From Dillenia suffruticosa (taxonomy: Eukaryota > Streptophyta > Magnoliopsida > Dilleniales > Dilleniaceae), in contig JAVTVX010000010.1 of the NCBI GenBank assembly GCA_033439265.1, positions 496,001 through 560,000 on the forward strand: a stretch of DNA of 64,000 nucleotides, written 5' to 3'. Each line of letters begins with the position of its first letter. The stretch's first letter is position 1. The position numbers and the translations under genes are program-made. Of this stretch, positions 49,701-61,718 are shown one piece after another. Below the pieces are notes generated by a model, which worked only from the letters and a program-made list of their open reading frames with translations, searched no databases and was not told the DNA's origin.

Positions 49701-52700
49701 TTTTCTCATCCTGAAAAGGATTTCGAATGAACTTCGAGGTAGAAACTAGAAAGTATAGATTCAATATTATGGGTCAGCGGAGCAGCTGGGTGATAGTACT
49801 CATTCCCAAAAAATGTCTTCTGTGAAGGCTCTAAATATCTTGGCTGTCTTAACTAAAATAACTGGAACATCATGTAATTGAAGATGATACTCTGTAGATC
49901 TTTGCACTTCTATCTTATCTCCCTTTTCAAATTGTATAAATAATCAGGCATGATACTCATGTTGTTTGCCAGCTTGTAACTGTTTCATTGTCCCTGAAAA
50001 AATAACAATACAGTCACTTTCATTCCTATTGGTTTTACCTATTTGTTGATATGTGGACATAGACCATGAGATTTTTGCAATATGGATGAGTATGACCTAG
50101 TTTGTAGAATGCTATGATTTTTCCCTTTTTGATTACCTTCCTATTTTAAGATAAACAAAATCTGTACTTAGACCTAATTTGTAGAATGCTATGATTTTGC
50201 CCTATTTGATTACCTTGCTATTTTAAGATAAACAAAATCTGTACTTAGAACATCTGTGGAGATGTAAAATCATCTGGAAAAGCAGTAAGGAACAAGTGAC
50301 TGATTTGTGGCATAAATGCTGAAGTAATATCCGCATATCACATAAGGACATTGTTATATGTGCAAAGCCACAATTGCAATGATGAAGATCCTGTGAATTT
50401 CTAAGTGTATCCTGCCAAGATGCTATTGAGTGAGTTTCACCCTTTTCATCTTTTTGCAAGAAAGATCCATGTAAAGGGCTTAACATTAGTGAGTTGGACT
50501 TATTCTATAACCTAGTTCACTATCTATACTGGATGCTTCTATTTGAGCCGAGGCTTTGTATTACTATTGCCCGTGAACTGGAGCAAACTTTGATTAACTT
50601 CTGAAAAGGCTTTTCATTCAATGAATTGCCAAAAGTGTTCACTGTCTAGTGTATGACTGCTGCATAAGTAATAAACATACTCATTTCAGGATTTCCATCA
50701 CTGGAACATATCAACAACATGCCTGTACAACCTTCTTTTCTATTTTCTGACACAAAAATTTGGTTTTTATAGCATGGTGGCTACTGTTTTTATTTTGCAG
50801 TCGAGTTGTGGAGGCTGGTCCGCTTAAAGTTATTGCGCTTCCTGCAATCGGAAAGAACTTAGACATTCAAATAAGGAAGCAGGATATATCGTGGAAAGAT
50901 TTTCTTTCAAGAGTTGAACACCTTCCGAGGTAATGCCAGCAATCAAATCAGAAAAAATAATTTGAAACTACCATGAAAAGATTAATTATATATCAAACTT
51001 TTCAATTGTGCAATTATTATCTTTTTCCCCCATACAGCAGTAGTCGGATCAGCATTCTAAATTTCTTTTCATTTTTCGCTTATTTCTTTTTCCTTTTCCT
51101 TTTTTTAATTTATTCTGGGACAGACCAAATCACTATTCTCCTTTCTACCAACCAATAGACTCTTTGACTAATATTCTCTTTTCATCGGGAACAACGGGTA
51201 AGGATTGCCATAGTTCTTTGCATTCGGTTACTGATGCCTTCCTTTTTGAGGTTTTTGTAATGGTTTTCTTTATTTTTCATGTAATTAGGAGATCCCAAGG
51301 CAATACCCTGGACACAACTTTCTCCAATGCGGTCTGCTGCTGAATCATGGGCACACATGGATGTACAATCTGGAGATGTTCTCTGTTGGCCCACAAGTCT
51401 AGGGTGGGTGACGGGACCAAGTACACTCTATATGTGCTTTCTTACTGGTGCAACTTTAGCTCTCTATCATGGCTCTCCTCTAGGGCGTGGGTTTGGAAAA
51501 TTTATACAGGTACTCCTTGAGTACCTACTGTCCTAACATGGACAATTTTTCTGAGAAGATATTGAATAAATTAATTGATCTTGTTCTTCTTCTTGATAGT
51601 GCACATCAAATTGGCTTGTCTAAGAAAATAAAAGGGGTTCATTAATCCAATTTTCGGAATTATTCATGAGCATCAAAATCAGAGGAACTTGGCCTCTAAT
51701 TCTCGGTCTGGAAAGAAAAAATAGAGGAATATTTTGGCCAAACAACTATTTTCTCTGTTCCACTTGAAGTGGATTTAAGGTAATTATACAAGGATTAAGG
51801 AAATTTTTGAATCACCGAAATTTTAGACAAAAATAGTTTTAATCGACTAAATAACCCTTTGAAAAGTCAATTTTATCATACCGAATTTAAGTATTTAGTG
51901 GAGATTACAAGTTATATCGGTAAAGCTGGAAAAAAATAATTAGTGCTTTCTTTACTTTCTAAATTATCACGTGAAGTGGAACCAAAAACTTTTTTGAAGT
52001 GGAAGAGAGGGAGGAATATAGACCATACAGGGAGCTTTACCCAACATTACAGTTGTATCATTTGTGTTTGAACCGTAAGCTTCTAGTGTTTGTTTGTCTC
52101 TTTATTTTCAGGATGCTGGTGTGACGATTTTGGGTACTGTTCCGAGCTTAGTGAAGACCTGGAAGAATACACAATGTATGAAAAGCCTAGACTGGACAAA
52201 GATACGGTACCTACTCTCTTTAAATTTAGTTATATGCCTCATCATTTCAATTGAAATAGCAGTAATAAAAATGAATTTGCAGGTCATTTGCTTCTACGGG
52301 AGAAGCCTCAAATGTGGATGATGACCTGTGGCTTTCATCAAGGGCTTATTACAAACCCGTTATTGAATGTTGTGGAGGTACAGAGCTTGCATCGGGTTAC
52401 ATTCAAGGATGTAGGCTTCAACCACAGGCTTTTGGAGCATTTAGCACTGCATCAATGACAGTAGGATTTGTCATCCTCGATGAAAATGGTGTTCCATATG
52501 TAAGTCTTGAACTGGAAATTGGTAATACCACATTATTTCTTCAGAAGAATTTTATACTTATTACTTGGTCCTTCACTGCAGCCTGATGATCAAGCTTGTA
52601 TTGGTGAAGTTGGTATATTTCCCCTGAACATGGGAGCAACTGATACATTGCTGAATGCTGATCATCATAAAGTTTACTTTGAGGGCATGCCAGTTTATAA

Positions 52701-53530
52701 AGGCAAGGTATGATAATTAACTTTTCATGCTTATTTTGTAAGGCATGATAATTAACGAAGTCCTTTTTGTTTATGTCTGGCAATGCCGATGATGGATCAT
52801 AAACTAAAACAAGGCCTTGTAAGAATTTTTTGCCTTCTAACTTGGCATGCTATGCGTTTTGCAGCGCCTGAGGCGACACGGAGACATCCTTAAAAGAAGT
52901 GTTGGAGGATTCTTTGCTGTGCTGGGCCGAGCTGATGATACAATGAATCTTGGTGGTATCAAGGTACATAACACCCTAGTCTCTCTCTCTCTCTCTCTGC
53001 AAAACCATAAATCCTTAATCTGCCCCCTGCGGAAGTTGGCTACTCGTTTTACTGTGTTTGTGTAGTTATTATCTTGCTTCCACATGGTAACCTTGAACCA
53101 TTTCTGGTAAAATATGCAGACAAGTTCTGTGGAAATTGAGCGAGTTTGTGATGGTGCTGATGAGAGTGTATTAGAGACTGCTGCAGTGAGTGTTGCACCA
53201 TCACGGGGTGGTCCAGAGCAGTTGGTCACTTTTGTTGTCCTGAAGAATGGATTCAATAGCAAGCCAGACGAGCTAAAGATGAAGTTCTCAAAAGCAATAC
53301 AAACCAACCTCAACCCTTTGTTCAAGGTTTCACCATCTCACCATTGGTCACTGATTTGTGTTTTGTGTGTGGGTAAGGTCACTTAAATCTCAAATTTATG
53401 TTGATTTCATTGTCAGGTCAGCATTGTTAAAATTGTCCCAGAACTTCCTCGGACTGCTTCAAACAAGTTACTGAGAAGAGTTTTGAGGGACCAAATAAAG
53501 AAAGAGCTTTCTGTCCGGAGTAGAATGTGA
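46751..53530 (+). CDS. AAE18: Peroxisomal acyl-activating enzyme (AAE17/AAE18 type)
   Basis: Fourteen exons keep one frame and give 730 residues: 46751-47028, 47749-47878, 47962-48221, 48395-48596, 49262-49302, 50801-50929, 51124-51197, 51289-51509, 52112-52206, 52283-52499, 52582-52707, 52865-52963, 53120-53326, 53417-53530. This is an AMP-forming ligase: it adenylates a carboxylic acid with ATP and then passes it to CoA. The P-loop-like motif [16 protein letters not shown] spans exons 7-8. Later motifs are [17 protein letters not shown] and [13 protein letters not shown], with the C-terminal catalytic Lys in [11 protein letters not shown]. The N-terminus has the long extension of the AAE17/18 branch (about 727 residues in Arabidopsis, as I recall). 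The chain ends SRM, a peroxisomal targeting signal type 1. AAE18 of Arabidopsis activates the pro-auxin 2,4-DB; the natural substrate is unsettled. All introns are GT-AG. Confidence 0.95.
50094..50249. repeat. 77-bp tandem duplication in AAE intron
   Basis: Two adjacent copies with period 77 (starts 50094 and 50171) both begin GACCTARTTTGTAGAATGCT and end ATCTGTACTTAGA, with only a few mismatches. They lie in the intron before exon 6, and no coding effect is expected. Confidence 0.9.
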
Positions 53531-54177
53531 TGGGATTGGCAACACCAAAAGGGGTTTACAAGTCATCAAGCTTGTGTTATGTGAAAAGTAATAAATTTGA
53601 AACGAGAAATTTTGTTTTCGCTTCTAATTTTATAGATTTTTGCAAATAGACTATGCAGCTATATTATGATAAATGTAACAGATACTTGTATTAGTTATTA
53701 GAATTCTATAACATGCATAAGGTTTGAAGTGAAATTATGCCTCTTAAGATAGAGAGAGAGAGATGATTCAAATTGGTAACATTTTTATCATGAGGAGCAT
53801 TATACATCTAGAAAATGTGCCCAACTTTGCCCCACCTCCAAAAATCTTTTCAAGCTTCTTGTCAACCCCTTCATTGGAGCTCTTTTGGGTTTTCCTAATG
53901 CACTACATCACTTTTCATTCAAATCATACATTTTTGGAACATCAAATTCATCACGAGGCACAAAACGTGCAAAAACTTGCTTTAATCCTTTTTTTCCTGG
54001 ATGTCCACCATCAAGTATTCGGAGCTTTGCTCCGATTAATCTCGGTTGAGTTGCTGTCGGGTCTCAATTCGGACGGAGTTTTTCCAACATTGTTTTTAGT
54101 CTAGCGAAGGAGAGAGAGTGGCGAACGAATTTTAGTACAAATTGCCCACTAGAAGGTAAGCATTTATCATGAGACCA
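53531..54177. other. Convergent 3' region between AAE and the kelch gene
   Basis: Holds the 3' UTRs of two converging genes. The plus-strand frame at 53763-54104 has no recognisable domain and is likely spurious. No other feature seen. Confidence 0.5.
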
Positions 54178-55185
54178 TTAAATCTCCACACAACGTCCGG
54201 ATTGAACAAACCCAGGAAACTCTTCTGGAACATCAATCTTCACCGGCTTCACGCTATTGTTCTGCAGAATACTCCCCGTGTCAACCACATAGAATCCCTG
54301 TGGTGCACCCTGATACGCGGACCCAGTGACCAAGGTCCGACTGCCTAGCGCAAGCCCAAACGTCCCAACTCGGACCACAGACTCCGACTCGGCCCAGTTT
54401 AAAAACCTCCCATCCTTCCCTACCCCGACACAAGACCTCGGATTCCGACCCGCCTCCGACGCCATGTCAACCCGCTTCCACTGATCCGACCCGAGATCAT
54501 AAGCCTCGGCGCTTGTCCCAAACACTCCTTGACTGTCGGTTGTGTAGCCACTCACAACCCAGAACTCATTCGCAATCATCACTCCTTCGCACTCATCTCG
54601 CTCTTCACTCATTTGACCCAACTCAATCCACTGGTCTTCTCTCATATCATAACACCAAAGAGACTTCAATGCATTCTTGTTCTCATCGTGCCCTTCCGCC
54701 ACATAAACCCGCCCGTTCAACGCCCCGATCGAGAAAAAGGATCTCTTGGACGGCATATCCTTCCCTTGTCTCCATAACCGGCTCACAAATTCGTACAAAA
54801 AACGTCCTGAACCGGTTCGTAGGTTGCCGGATTCCACCCGCCCATAAGAACCAGTTTTCCTTCCAAGCTCGCCAATTGACAGAACATAGGCAGCCCATCT
54901 GGATACTTAGGGACCGAGTGTACTCCCTCCCACGTACCCCGAAAACGCTGACTCCGTAAACCGGCGATCGAACCGGTTTTTCCCGTGTCTGAACTGGAAG
55001 TAATTGAACCAAACAGGCCAGTTTCCGGGTGTGACCCTTTCGCTTCTTCTGGTTATAGAATTCTTGACTCTCCAAAAGTTGTTGCCAACGCTGACAAACA
55101 CGGGAAGCGAGCCGGTGTGCGGTGTAGGGCAATCGGGTCACTCGAGTCCGATATCATCGGGCGGACCCGGAATGAGCTCCCCCAT
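54178..55185 (-). pseudogene. F-box/kelch-repeat gene (KMD/SKIP20 type) with three frameshifts
   Basis: The start codon at 55185 opens MGELIPGPPDDIGLE, the F-box beginning of this family, and is followed at once by a stop. The F-box continues in another frame as TRLPYTAHRLASRVCQRWQ to YGVSVF. A third frame gives TWEGVHSVPKYPDGLPMFC through MGGWNPATYEPVQDVFV. The fourth runs open from YEFVSRLWRQGKDMPSKRS to SGRCVEI, with kelch repeats such as DENKNALKS and SEERDECEG. The whole is one intronless gene of about 335 codons with three small indels in its 5' half. Intact relatives are SCF substrate receptors that degrade phenylalanine ammonia-lyase or type-B response regulators. The long intact 3' half means the damage is recent or is a consensus error. 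Confidence 0.85.
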
Positions 55186-55312
55186 TGATGGACTCGAAAA
55201 GAGAAGGAACTGAAAACGTTGTTTTCTGTGTTTCAAGAAACTTTGTTTTCGATGTTTTGTGTGTGTGATAGGAGAGGTTTCCTTTCTTGGGTGTTCTAGA
55301 CACACTGCCTCA

Positions 55313-55319
55313 ATTTATA
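55313..55319 (-). promoter_or_regulatory. TATA box of the kelch gene
   Basis: TATAAAT on the minus strand about 130 bases upstream of the start codon, a normal distance for a plant gene with a leader of about 100 bases. The promoter therefore looks intact although the coding part is frameshifted. Confidence 0.55.
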
Positions 55320-55575
55320 CAAACCCTTGCATACGAGTTTCACAGAAGAACCGAGTTACCGCATCCATTTGAGTGACACGTGCTCCCGAGAGTGTGGATG
55401 ACATGTCAACGTAGTGTCGTAACTAAGCACCGTTAATGGATAATTGAAAGTCAGTGCAATCATTGAACAGTGATTTATAAAATAAAAAAAAGAAAAAAGG
55501 GCACTTAGAACCATGAGAAAGCACAGTCTGGAGTGAGACAGAGGCACTGCTTTTTTTCCCCTTCGCCTTTTTTAT

Positions 55576-55576
<1 letters not shown>

Positions 55577-55615
<39 letters not shown>

Positions 55616-55800
55616 CCATATCTCGTACACCGTCCAATATTTAAGATTTTAGCTTGACTAATCCGAACCGATTGCTACAGTGGCTCCTTTTGAAGGGTAG
55701 GTCTCCTAACGGAGAATGTTCCATACACATGAGTGTCCGATATTCCTTACGAGAGTCAAATCTCGATCATATTTAAAAATACTAAACTCCACGTTTAATT
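55577..55800 (-). mobile_element. SINE-like copy with long poly(A) tail
   Basis: On the minus strand the block GGTTCGGATTAGTCAAGC, an upstream GAGATTTGACTC box and a 3' tail (poly-T of about 32 bases on plus at 55580-55612) fit the family seen at 23195 and 56589. The long, nearly pure tail suggests a fairly young insertion. Target duplications could not be fixed because the tail hides one edge. Confidence 0.55.
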
Positions 55801-56571
55801 GAGTCAACCTACGTTAGTCTTTTTTTATCTTTTCATTTCCCTTTGGACACCCTTTTGCTTTTGGAGGGAGAATCTTACCTCTTTTTGTTGTTTTATTTTA
55901 ATTTTTTTCCCCATTTTGTTTTGGAGAAGGATCATGTTTAAGGATAGAGATCGAGTCTAATGGAGTTTTAAACAAGTTCATTTTTATAAAAAATTAAAAT
56001 TTAAAGCTTAAATTCAACTTGTTTAGTGAAATGAACAAATAGAATAAAAAAATTATATATATATTTTTTTTGTTTTCATCAATCACCGATATTCAAAGTT
56101 TATCTGATCAAGTGATGGGGAGTCATATCGTGGAAAACACCTTCTCCTTGTCCTCATAAAAAAAATAGGACCATGATTGCGACAACATTTTCCTATTGAG
56201 GTCACTTCATAAATGATTCAATATCGTAGAGTTTTTATCTTTGATTTTTTATTTCTAATTTTATGTATTTTTCAAGAAAACATTATTTTTGAAAAAAAAA
56301 ATTGTTCCCTTCATTTTGTATTGATCAATGGCATGCAGTTAATATGCATTAAATTCAAGGAAATCTTAATATATGTTTGTACGATATTTACATATTCATT
56401 TCGTAATTTTGAGAATTTACGTCTCATTTTTTTTTATATTTATTTATTTATTTTGAGCGATGATGGAATGCTAATTCAATGTTTCATTTGCGATTAAGGT
56501 CTTTTGTTAACGGCAGAAGAAGACAAAACAAAACTATTTCTCACACCTTAGGTTGCACCTGAAAAATTAGT
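55801..56571. other. Gene-free stretch between SINE copies
   Basis: AT-rich, no coding sequence recognised. The part about 56055-56165 on the minus strand carries a short SINE-like fragment (GAATATCGGTGATTGATG). Confidence 0.4.
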
Positions 56572-56747
56572 TTAAAAAGGTTCACTATTTTTTTTTTTTT
56601 TGTTATCTTGATTATTCAGTATTCAGAATTTCGAGTCGATTAATTCGGATCGATAAATTTGTCACATCTCAATCGAAAGAATACTCTTTTAACAATATTT
56701 TTTTCATACCAAGTGGGAATCGAACTCCCATTAAAAAGGTTCACTAT
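56572..56747 (-). mobile_element. SINE with perfect 17-bp target duplication
   Basis: A 142-bp body (56589-56730, minus) starts GGGAGTTCGATTCCC, a B-box-like element. It continues to a GATCCGAATTAATCGACTCG block and ends in poly(A) (T-run on plus at 56588-56601). The 17 bases TTAAAAAGGTTCACTAT occur at 56572-56588 and again at 56731-56747, an exact target-site duplication that fixes both ends. No coding capacity. Confidence 0.85.
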
Positions 56748-57685
56748 CTGGTTGGTTGTAGACACTTGCGATAGTTATAGACAAGTTGTTTTCCTCACTA
56801 GAGGTTTGAAAAATAACAAGTAAAATGTTTGTCATTTCTTTTTGTAATTGGAGATGTAGTTTTCTTTTGAAATAAAAATATACAAAATAGAGTTCTCAAC
56901 TCTTGTGGGATAGAACGTTAATCAAGCATTACCCCCAAATAAAAACTAATCAAGCAAAATTAAATAAAAATTGCAAAGGTATATCTCATTTTTTTAGTAT
57001 TTTAGTAAGTTACAATAATTTAATTTAACGATGATAATTATTTAACTCGAATATTTTATAGTAAAAAAATTATGACAGTTAAAAATACTAAAAAATAAAA
57101 GTCAAAAACTATTTTGTTGATATTAAAATGATCATAAAAAGAAAAGAAACGAAAACTATTTTTTTTATTTTGTGGATAATGATCTTTTAATGACAAATTT
57201 TTCGCTTACCCTAATTTTTTTTTTTTTTTTTTTTTTTTTTTTGGTAATAAAGGAGAGGAGAAGACTAGCAATTGAGCCACTTAGTGACAAACATGTTCTT
57301 AATTTGAACAAATTAATTAGGATAATAATTAACCCAAATGTCAAACCAATATTCATTTCACATATTGATTAGGCTCCCACCTCAAACATCAAACTCTCAA
57401 TTTAATTCCTTTCTCCTTTTTCTTTTTCTCTAACTCATTAATTAGGTCCCAATGAAGAAAAATTGATACAAAAATTTTATTTTTTTTTTATTTTTTTTTA
57501 ATAATTTTTTTGGTATAGCCCTGGATTCACTTATATGATATTAGCACAACCGACTCAAATTCATTTTATTTTGTTTTATTTTTTTGAAACAAATATATCA
57601 AATGTCTAGTGGTTTTGCTATTTAATTTGGTTGTACCATTTATGTATAAAAATTGAGTACAAATCCAATCTCCAATAATTCTACC
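56748..57685. other. Gene-free AT-rich stretch
   Basis: No coding sequence recognised; a poly(T) tract lies at about 57217-57242 and another T-rich stretch at 57480-57510. Short frames translate these tracts. Confidence 0.45.
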
Positions 57686-58163
57686 CTCCAAAATAGACAT
57701 GTAACCGGGCCGGGCCGGGCCGGGCCCGGTCCGGTTCAAGGGCGGTTCCAGGAACCGCGGGCCGGGCTGGCTGCGGTTCCTAGGTCAGGCCGGGCCGGGC
57801 CGGGCCGGTTCCAAAATTTTTTTTGCTTGAACCGGCCCGGCCCGCTGAACCGGAACCGGCGGGCCGGTTTGGCCAAGCAAGGAGGGCGAAAATTTTTAAA
57901 AAAATTCAAAAAAAAAAAAAAAAGGTCAAAGAGCAGTTGGAACCGGCCGGGCCGGGCCGGTTCCGGGCCGGTTCCATATCCGGGCCGGTTCCGGGCCGGT
58001 TCACGGTTCCAAAAACCCTTGAACCGGCCCGGCCGCTACAGTACCCGGTTCGGTCCGGTTCGGGTTACTGTAGCACCGGGCCGGTTCACGTGCCGGGCTT
58101 TTTCCGGGCCGGCCGGGCCGGTTTTCGGGCCCAAACCGGCCCGGGCTCTTCTCTACTCCAAAA
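57686..58163. mobile_element. GC-rich non-autonomous hAT-like element with 8-bp target duplication
   Basis: The 462-bp element (57694-58155) is bounded by CTCCAAAA at 57686-57693 and 58156-58163, an exact 8-bp duplication as hAT transposase makes. Its ends are TAGACATGTAACCGGGCC and, reverse-complemented from the right, TAGAGAAGAGCCCGGGCC, an imperfect terminal inverted repeat. The interior is packed with GGGCCGG and CCGGTTCC words, very GC-rich against AT-rich surroundings. The Pro/Gly/Arg-rich frames inside it are translations of this repeat and not genes. Confidence 0.85.
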
Positions 58164-60236
58164 CACAAAACAAAGTTTCTAAAAAATAATTTAGTATTCA
58201 CAACTCTGTTTCTCCAATCCTGTAATACAAAGTTCAAATATCGTCTAACAAAAAGAAAAAAAAAACCATGAAACAGACCTGTGAAATTAGCTTGTCTTTC
58301 CTCACATGTCATTTGTATTTGAGAATATGATGTTTATCCTCACTCTCCTTTTTTTCTCTTTGGTTACACTAAAATTCGAATCCCATATCACGAGATTGGT
58401 GAGGGAGTAGTGTCTACTGGGCTGTACCCTTGAGAACTCACTCTCGTTGATATTTCAGCTCCACATCTCTCTCTCTCTCTCTCCCCCCCCCTCCAAACAC
58501 CATAATCAATGATTAAATTAAAAATAAATTATGTAGGTTAGAAGAAGAAAGTGTTGATGATGATTGAAGTTCTCCTGACAATTTGAGACCTTATGGGTAC
58601 TAAGAATTAAATTATAACCAAAGTTGAGGTAATGCTGACAATCATATGTTTGTCAAATAAAATTAGGGCCAGTGGTTACACCCAAGTAGTTAGAATATGA
58701 CAAAACTAAATAAACAATGAGAATATAATACCACAACTTGCTTCGAAGCAGTCTGCATCTGAAGCGTGGACCGCCTTTTTCAGTCTTCCCCCTCCTCTAT
58801 AACACCACAACCAGCTGGGATGAACAGGTAAAGATAATGTGAACCAACAAAATGGAGTATTGTAATAGCGAAGGCAAAGGTAGTGCCATAAACTTTAGTA
58901 GTTGAAGACAAACCTACAGAGAGTAGTCACCTCAGTTAATATTCAAACGTAAAGGTGTTCTATCCGGAGTTGCCATGCTTAGGCACGGTAGCTTATTTCT
59001 TCTTTTCAAAGTTCAAATCACTCAAAAGACAAAAGGTTATTAAATTGAAGTCTAGAGGTATGAAGAAATAAGTTAAAAACAAAAATCATTACAAGCTGCC
59101 GAATGAGGAATCATCCCAGAATGCGGCAACTCTTGATACAAGAGTTTCCCACATCCCGACACTTGTAAAGCACCTGTATAATCAGATAGTCATACATTCT
59201 TATTGTAACTCAACTAGTGAATGTTTAATGCCACAAATCACATTGAAATGATTTGGCTAATCGGCGTGGCTTTGTAAAATTCATTTTCTTCTACTTATGG
59301 TGCATCCATTCTGCTCCTAAAATTTTTAGACAAGTCATTTTCTTCCAGAGATGGCAGAAACATATAGGACTGCTGGCAGAAGGGTACTCTTTGATTGGAC
59401 AATGCGATAATCTGAGGACCCAATGTCGGCCCTTGAAAAGAAGAGACAGAAATCGAGAGGTATGTATACCTAATTTTGCTTCTGATTCATGGTTTAAGTT
59501 GTTGGGTATTTCCATCAAGAAAGTTGGGTGAATTTAGCTTGGATATGCATGGCAATTTCTGTTGAACTGAAAAGGGTTATTGTCAGTCAACAAACCGGCT
59601 AACCGGTGAATTCAAGTGTCTCAGATATCCAAATAACACCCTTTAGAATGGGAAAGCTATTCTTATGAACATTCCAGTGCCATAAAAAGCAAGAACATCA
59701 GCTGGCTAGCAGAGGTTAAATGCAACAAATCAGATTGAATTCATTCTCCCATCAGCACAGCTTGAAAAGAAATCCATATTCTTCCTTCTATTGGTGCATC
59801 TTTTATTCTTTTTATGCATTTGGAAAGTCATTTTCTACAACAAAACCACTCAAGAATAAAGAAGCACGGTCAGAATGCTAAGTTGTTTGGGGGCATCAAT
59901 ATACCTGTTGACATAATGGAAGTTTAAATCATTCTGACATGGTAAATGAATGCTTTTACAATAAATCGAGGCTGCTTACATCACGGTTCATATTCCATTG
60001 CCGTTCATAGAGGACCAATAAATGAATTCTGTAAAACAAATATTTTTCTACATCAAATGCTTCATATGATTCACTGCTAAAGTACATCCAATGCTTGTTG
60101 AATTTTCTCCAGCAGTCCCTATACACAGAAAACACTATACCTATTTCCGCTATTTGGGAACAATATCGTCTCCAAGGGCGGCTTTTTCTTTACAACAGTT
60201 CCTAACGACTAGGTTATTGTTGAGAGCGGGCCTTTT
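58164..60236. other. Gene-free region downstream of the polyamine transporter
   Basis: The part next to 60236 should be the transporter's 3' UTR. A short CT run lies near 58467. The minus strand at about 59100-59165 has small frames open in all phases but none that I recognise. No supported gene. Confidence 0.4.
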
Positions 60237-61661
60237 TTACTCAAAATCATCAGCGTCATCTCTATCTATGACACTGTTGAACTCGAACCACATCTTTGAT
60301 TTGCAAAACTTGATGAAAAAATACCAACCAATTGCGAATAAAGTCAGGACTGCACTGATTAAATAAACAGTTTGGGAAGCAACAACCATCACATAAACCA
60401 AAAACCCTGATGGAATCAAGCACATGATCACCAACCCTGGCAACTTCATTGGCACTCTATATGGTCTCTTCAAATCCGGCATTTTCCTCCTCAACCAAAG
60501 ATATGAAGCAAATTCCAACAGCATACCTAAACTATACAAGAAATTGACACATGAAATTATGTCATCAAAGTCCAAATACGACACCACAAGTGCTATAACA
60601 GTTGATACCAGAATTGCGAGCCAAGGAGTATTAAACCATTTTGACCTGCACCCAAACACCCGTGGCAGTATCCCTAAATCAGACATGCCCAGAACCTGAA
60701 AAGCCGAACTACTTAACTGTGCTTCAAATAGTCCAATTGCTGATAAAACAGCACCAACCTCAATCCAATACTTCAACCAAACCCCAGCAATCAATTCAGC
60801 GGCATCGGCAAAATAACCATCGACCCAATCCTCCTGATCAAGGGGAATTGCTCCAATAGCAGCCAAAAGGGGTATCAAGTAAGCCAAACATGTCAAAATC
60901 CCAGCTGAAAAAAGTGCCCTAGGGTATGCCCTCTGTGGCTGATCCACTTCAGCAGCTAAGGTACTAGCATTGTCCCAAAAATTCAAGTTCCAAAACAATG
61001 TGTTAAAGAACAAAGCCCAATCTTTAGAAACACCACTCTCACCCAAACTAAGCCACCTACTAGGCTCAATCTTAGGTATAGCAATCAAAGTCATAACCAA
61101 AAATGGCAAAAGTGAAAGAACCCCCAAGCAAACAGCAGTATACCCAACTATAGTCAAACCAGTGTAATTCAAAAAAGAAAGCACCGAAGTGGATAACAAA
61201 ATAGCAATATACCTAGGAAAACCAGAAGAGAGGGCGGGGAAAACAAGTTCCATATAGTCAATGCAAAGAACAGGATAAGAAGCAATATTTATTACCCCAG
61301 AAAGGAATTTCCAAGAGCCCATAAGGGAGCCCCAGAAAGGACCAAACGCCTGATGGGCCCAAATGACAAAACCGCCATTTCCAGGAAAAGCAGTGGCTAA
61401 TTCAGCAGTTACAAGTGCTTCAGGAATGCTCCAAATGAAGGGGAAAATGAGGAATCCCAGAATGGCAAAAAGAGGTCCGACGGCTCCCACGGCAGATTCC
61501 TCGCCGTAGGGGCCGCCGGCAACTTCAAAGTAGATCAGGAATATCAGTGGGATTAGGGCTAGCTTTTTGGGGTCTTGGTTGGTTGTGTTGATTTGGCGCG
61601 ATTCTTGTTCTTCTTCTTGGAGTAGATATTGGGTTTTTTGGGAAGATCGAGAAGATCCCAT
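60237..61661 (-). CDS. Polyamine/H+ symporter, PUT/LAT family of the APC superfamily
   Basis: Single-exon gene of 474 residues from the Met beginning MGSSRSSQK. The upstream in-frame Met at 61718 adds 19 residues and lacks support from relatives. Twelve hydrophobic segments are expected. Family signatures are [20 protein letters not shown] in the first membrane helix, then [40 protein letters not shown] and [14 protein letters not shown]. The protein imports polyamines with protons, and some relatives also carry paraquat. It is closer to At3g13620 than to the RMV1 group, as I recall, because of the EVAGGP(Y/F)GEE(S/P)AV motif instead of EVSGGPFGVEDSV. No frameshift or missing segment is seen. 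Confidence 0.93.
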   Translation of the reverse strand: MGSSRSSQKTQYLLQEEEQESRQINTTNQDPKKLALIPLIFLIYFEVAGGPYGEESAVGAVGPLFAILGFLIFPFIWSIPEALVTAELATAFPGNGGFVIWAHQAFGPFWGSLMGSWKFLSGVINIASYPVLCIDYMELVFPALSSGFPRYIAILLSTSVLSFLNYTGLTIVGYTAVCLGVLSLLPFLVMTLIAIPKIEPSRWLSLGESGVSKDWALFFNTLFWNLNFWDNASTLAAEVDQPQRAYPRALFSAGILTCLAYLIPLLAAIGAIPLDQEDWVDGYFADAAELIAGVWLKYWIEVGAVLSAIGLFEAQLSSSAFQVLGMSDLGILPRVFGCRSKWFNTPWLAILVSTVIALVVSYLDFDDIISCVNFLYSLGMLLEFASYLWLRRKMPDLKRPYRVPMKLPGLVIMCLIPSGFLVYVMVVASQTVYLISAVLTLFAIGWYFFIKFCKSKMWFEFNSVIDRDDADDFE

Positions 61662-61718
61662 TTTGGGCTTTTCACTGATCCTTCGATCTGATATTGTTTT
61701 GTGATTCTTGGGGAGCAA

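Noticed and set aside
54513-55213. Plus-strand frames up to 148 codons opposite the kelch gene
   Set aside because: They are antisense shadows of kelch coding sequence with no family match.
57653-58312. Long Pro/Gly/Arg-rich frames on both strands
   Set aside because: They translate the GC-rich repeat inside the hAT-like element, which has its own ends and target duplication.
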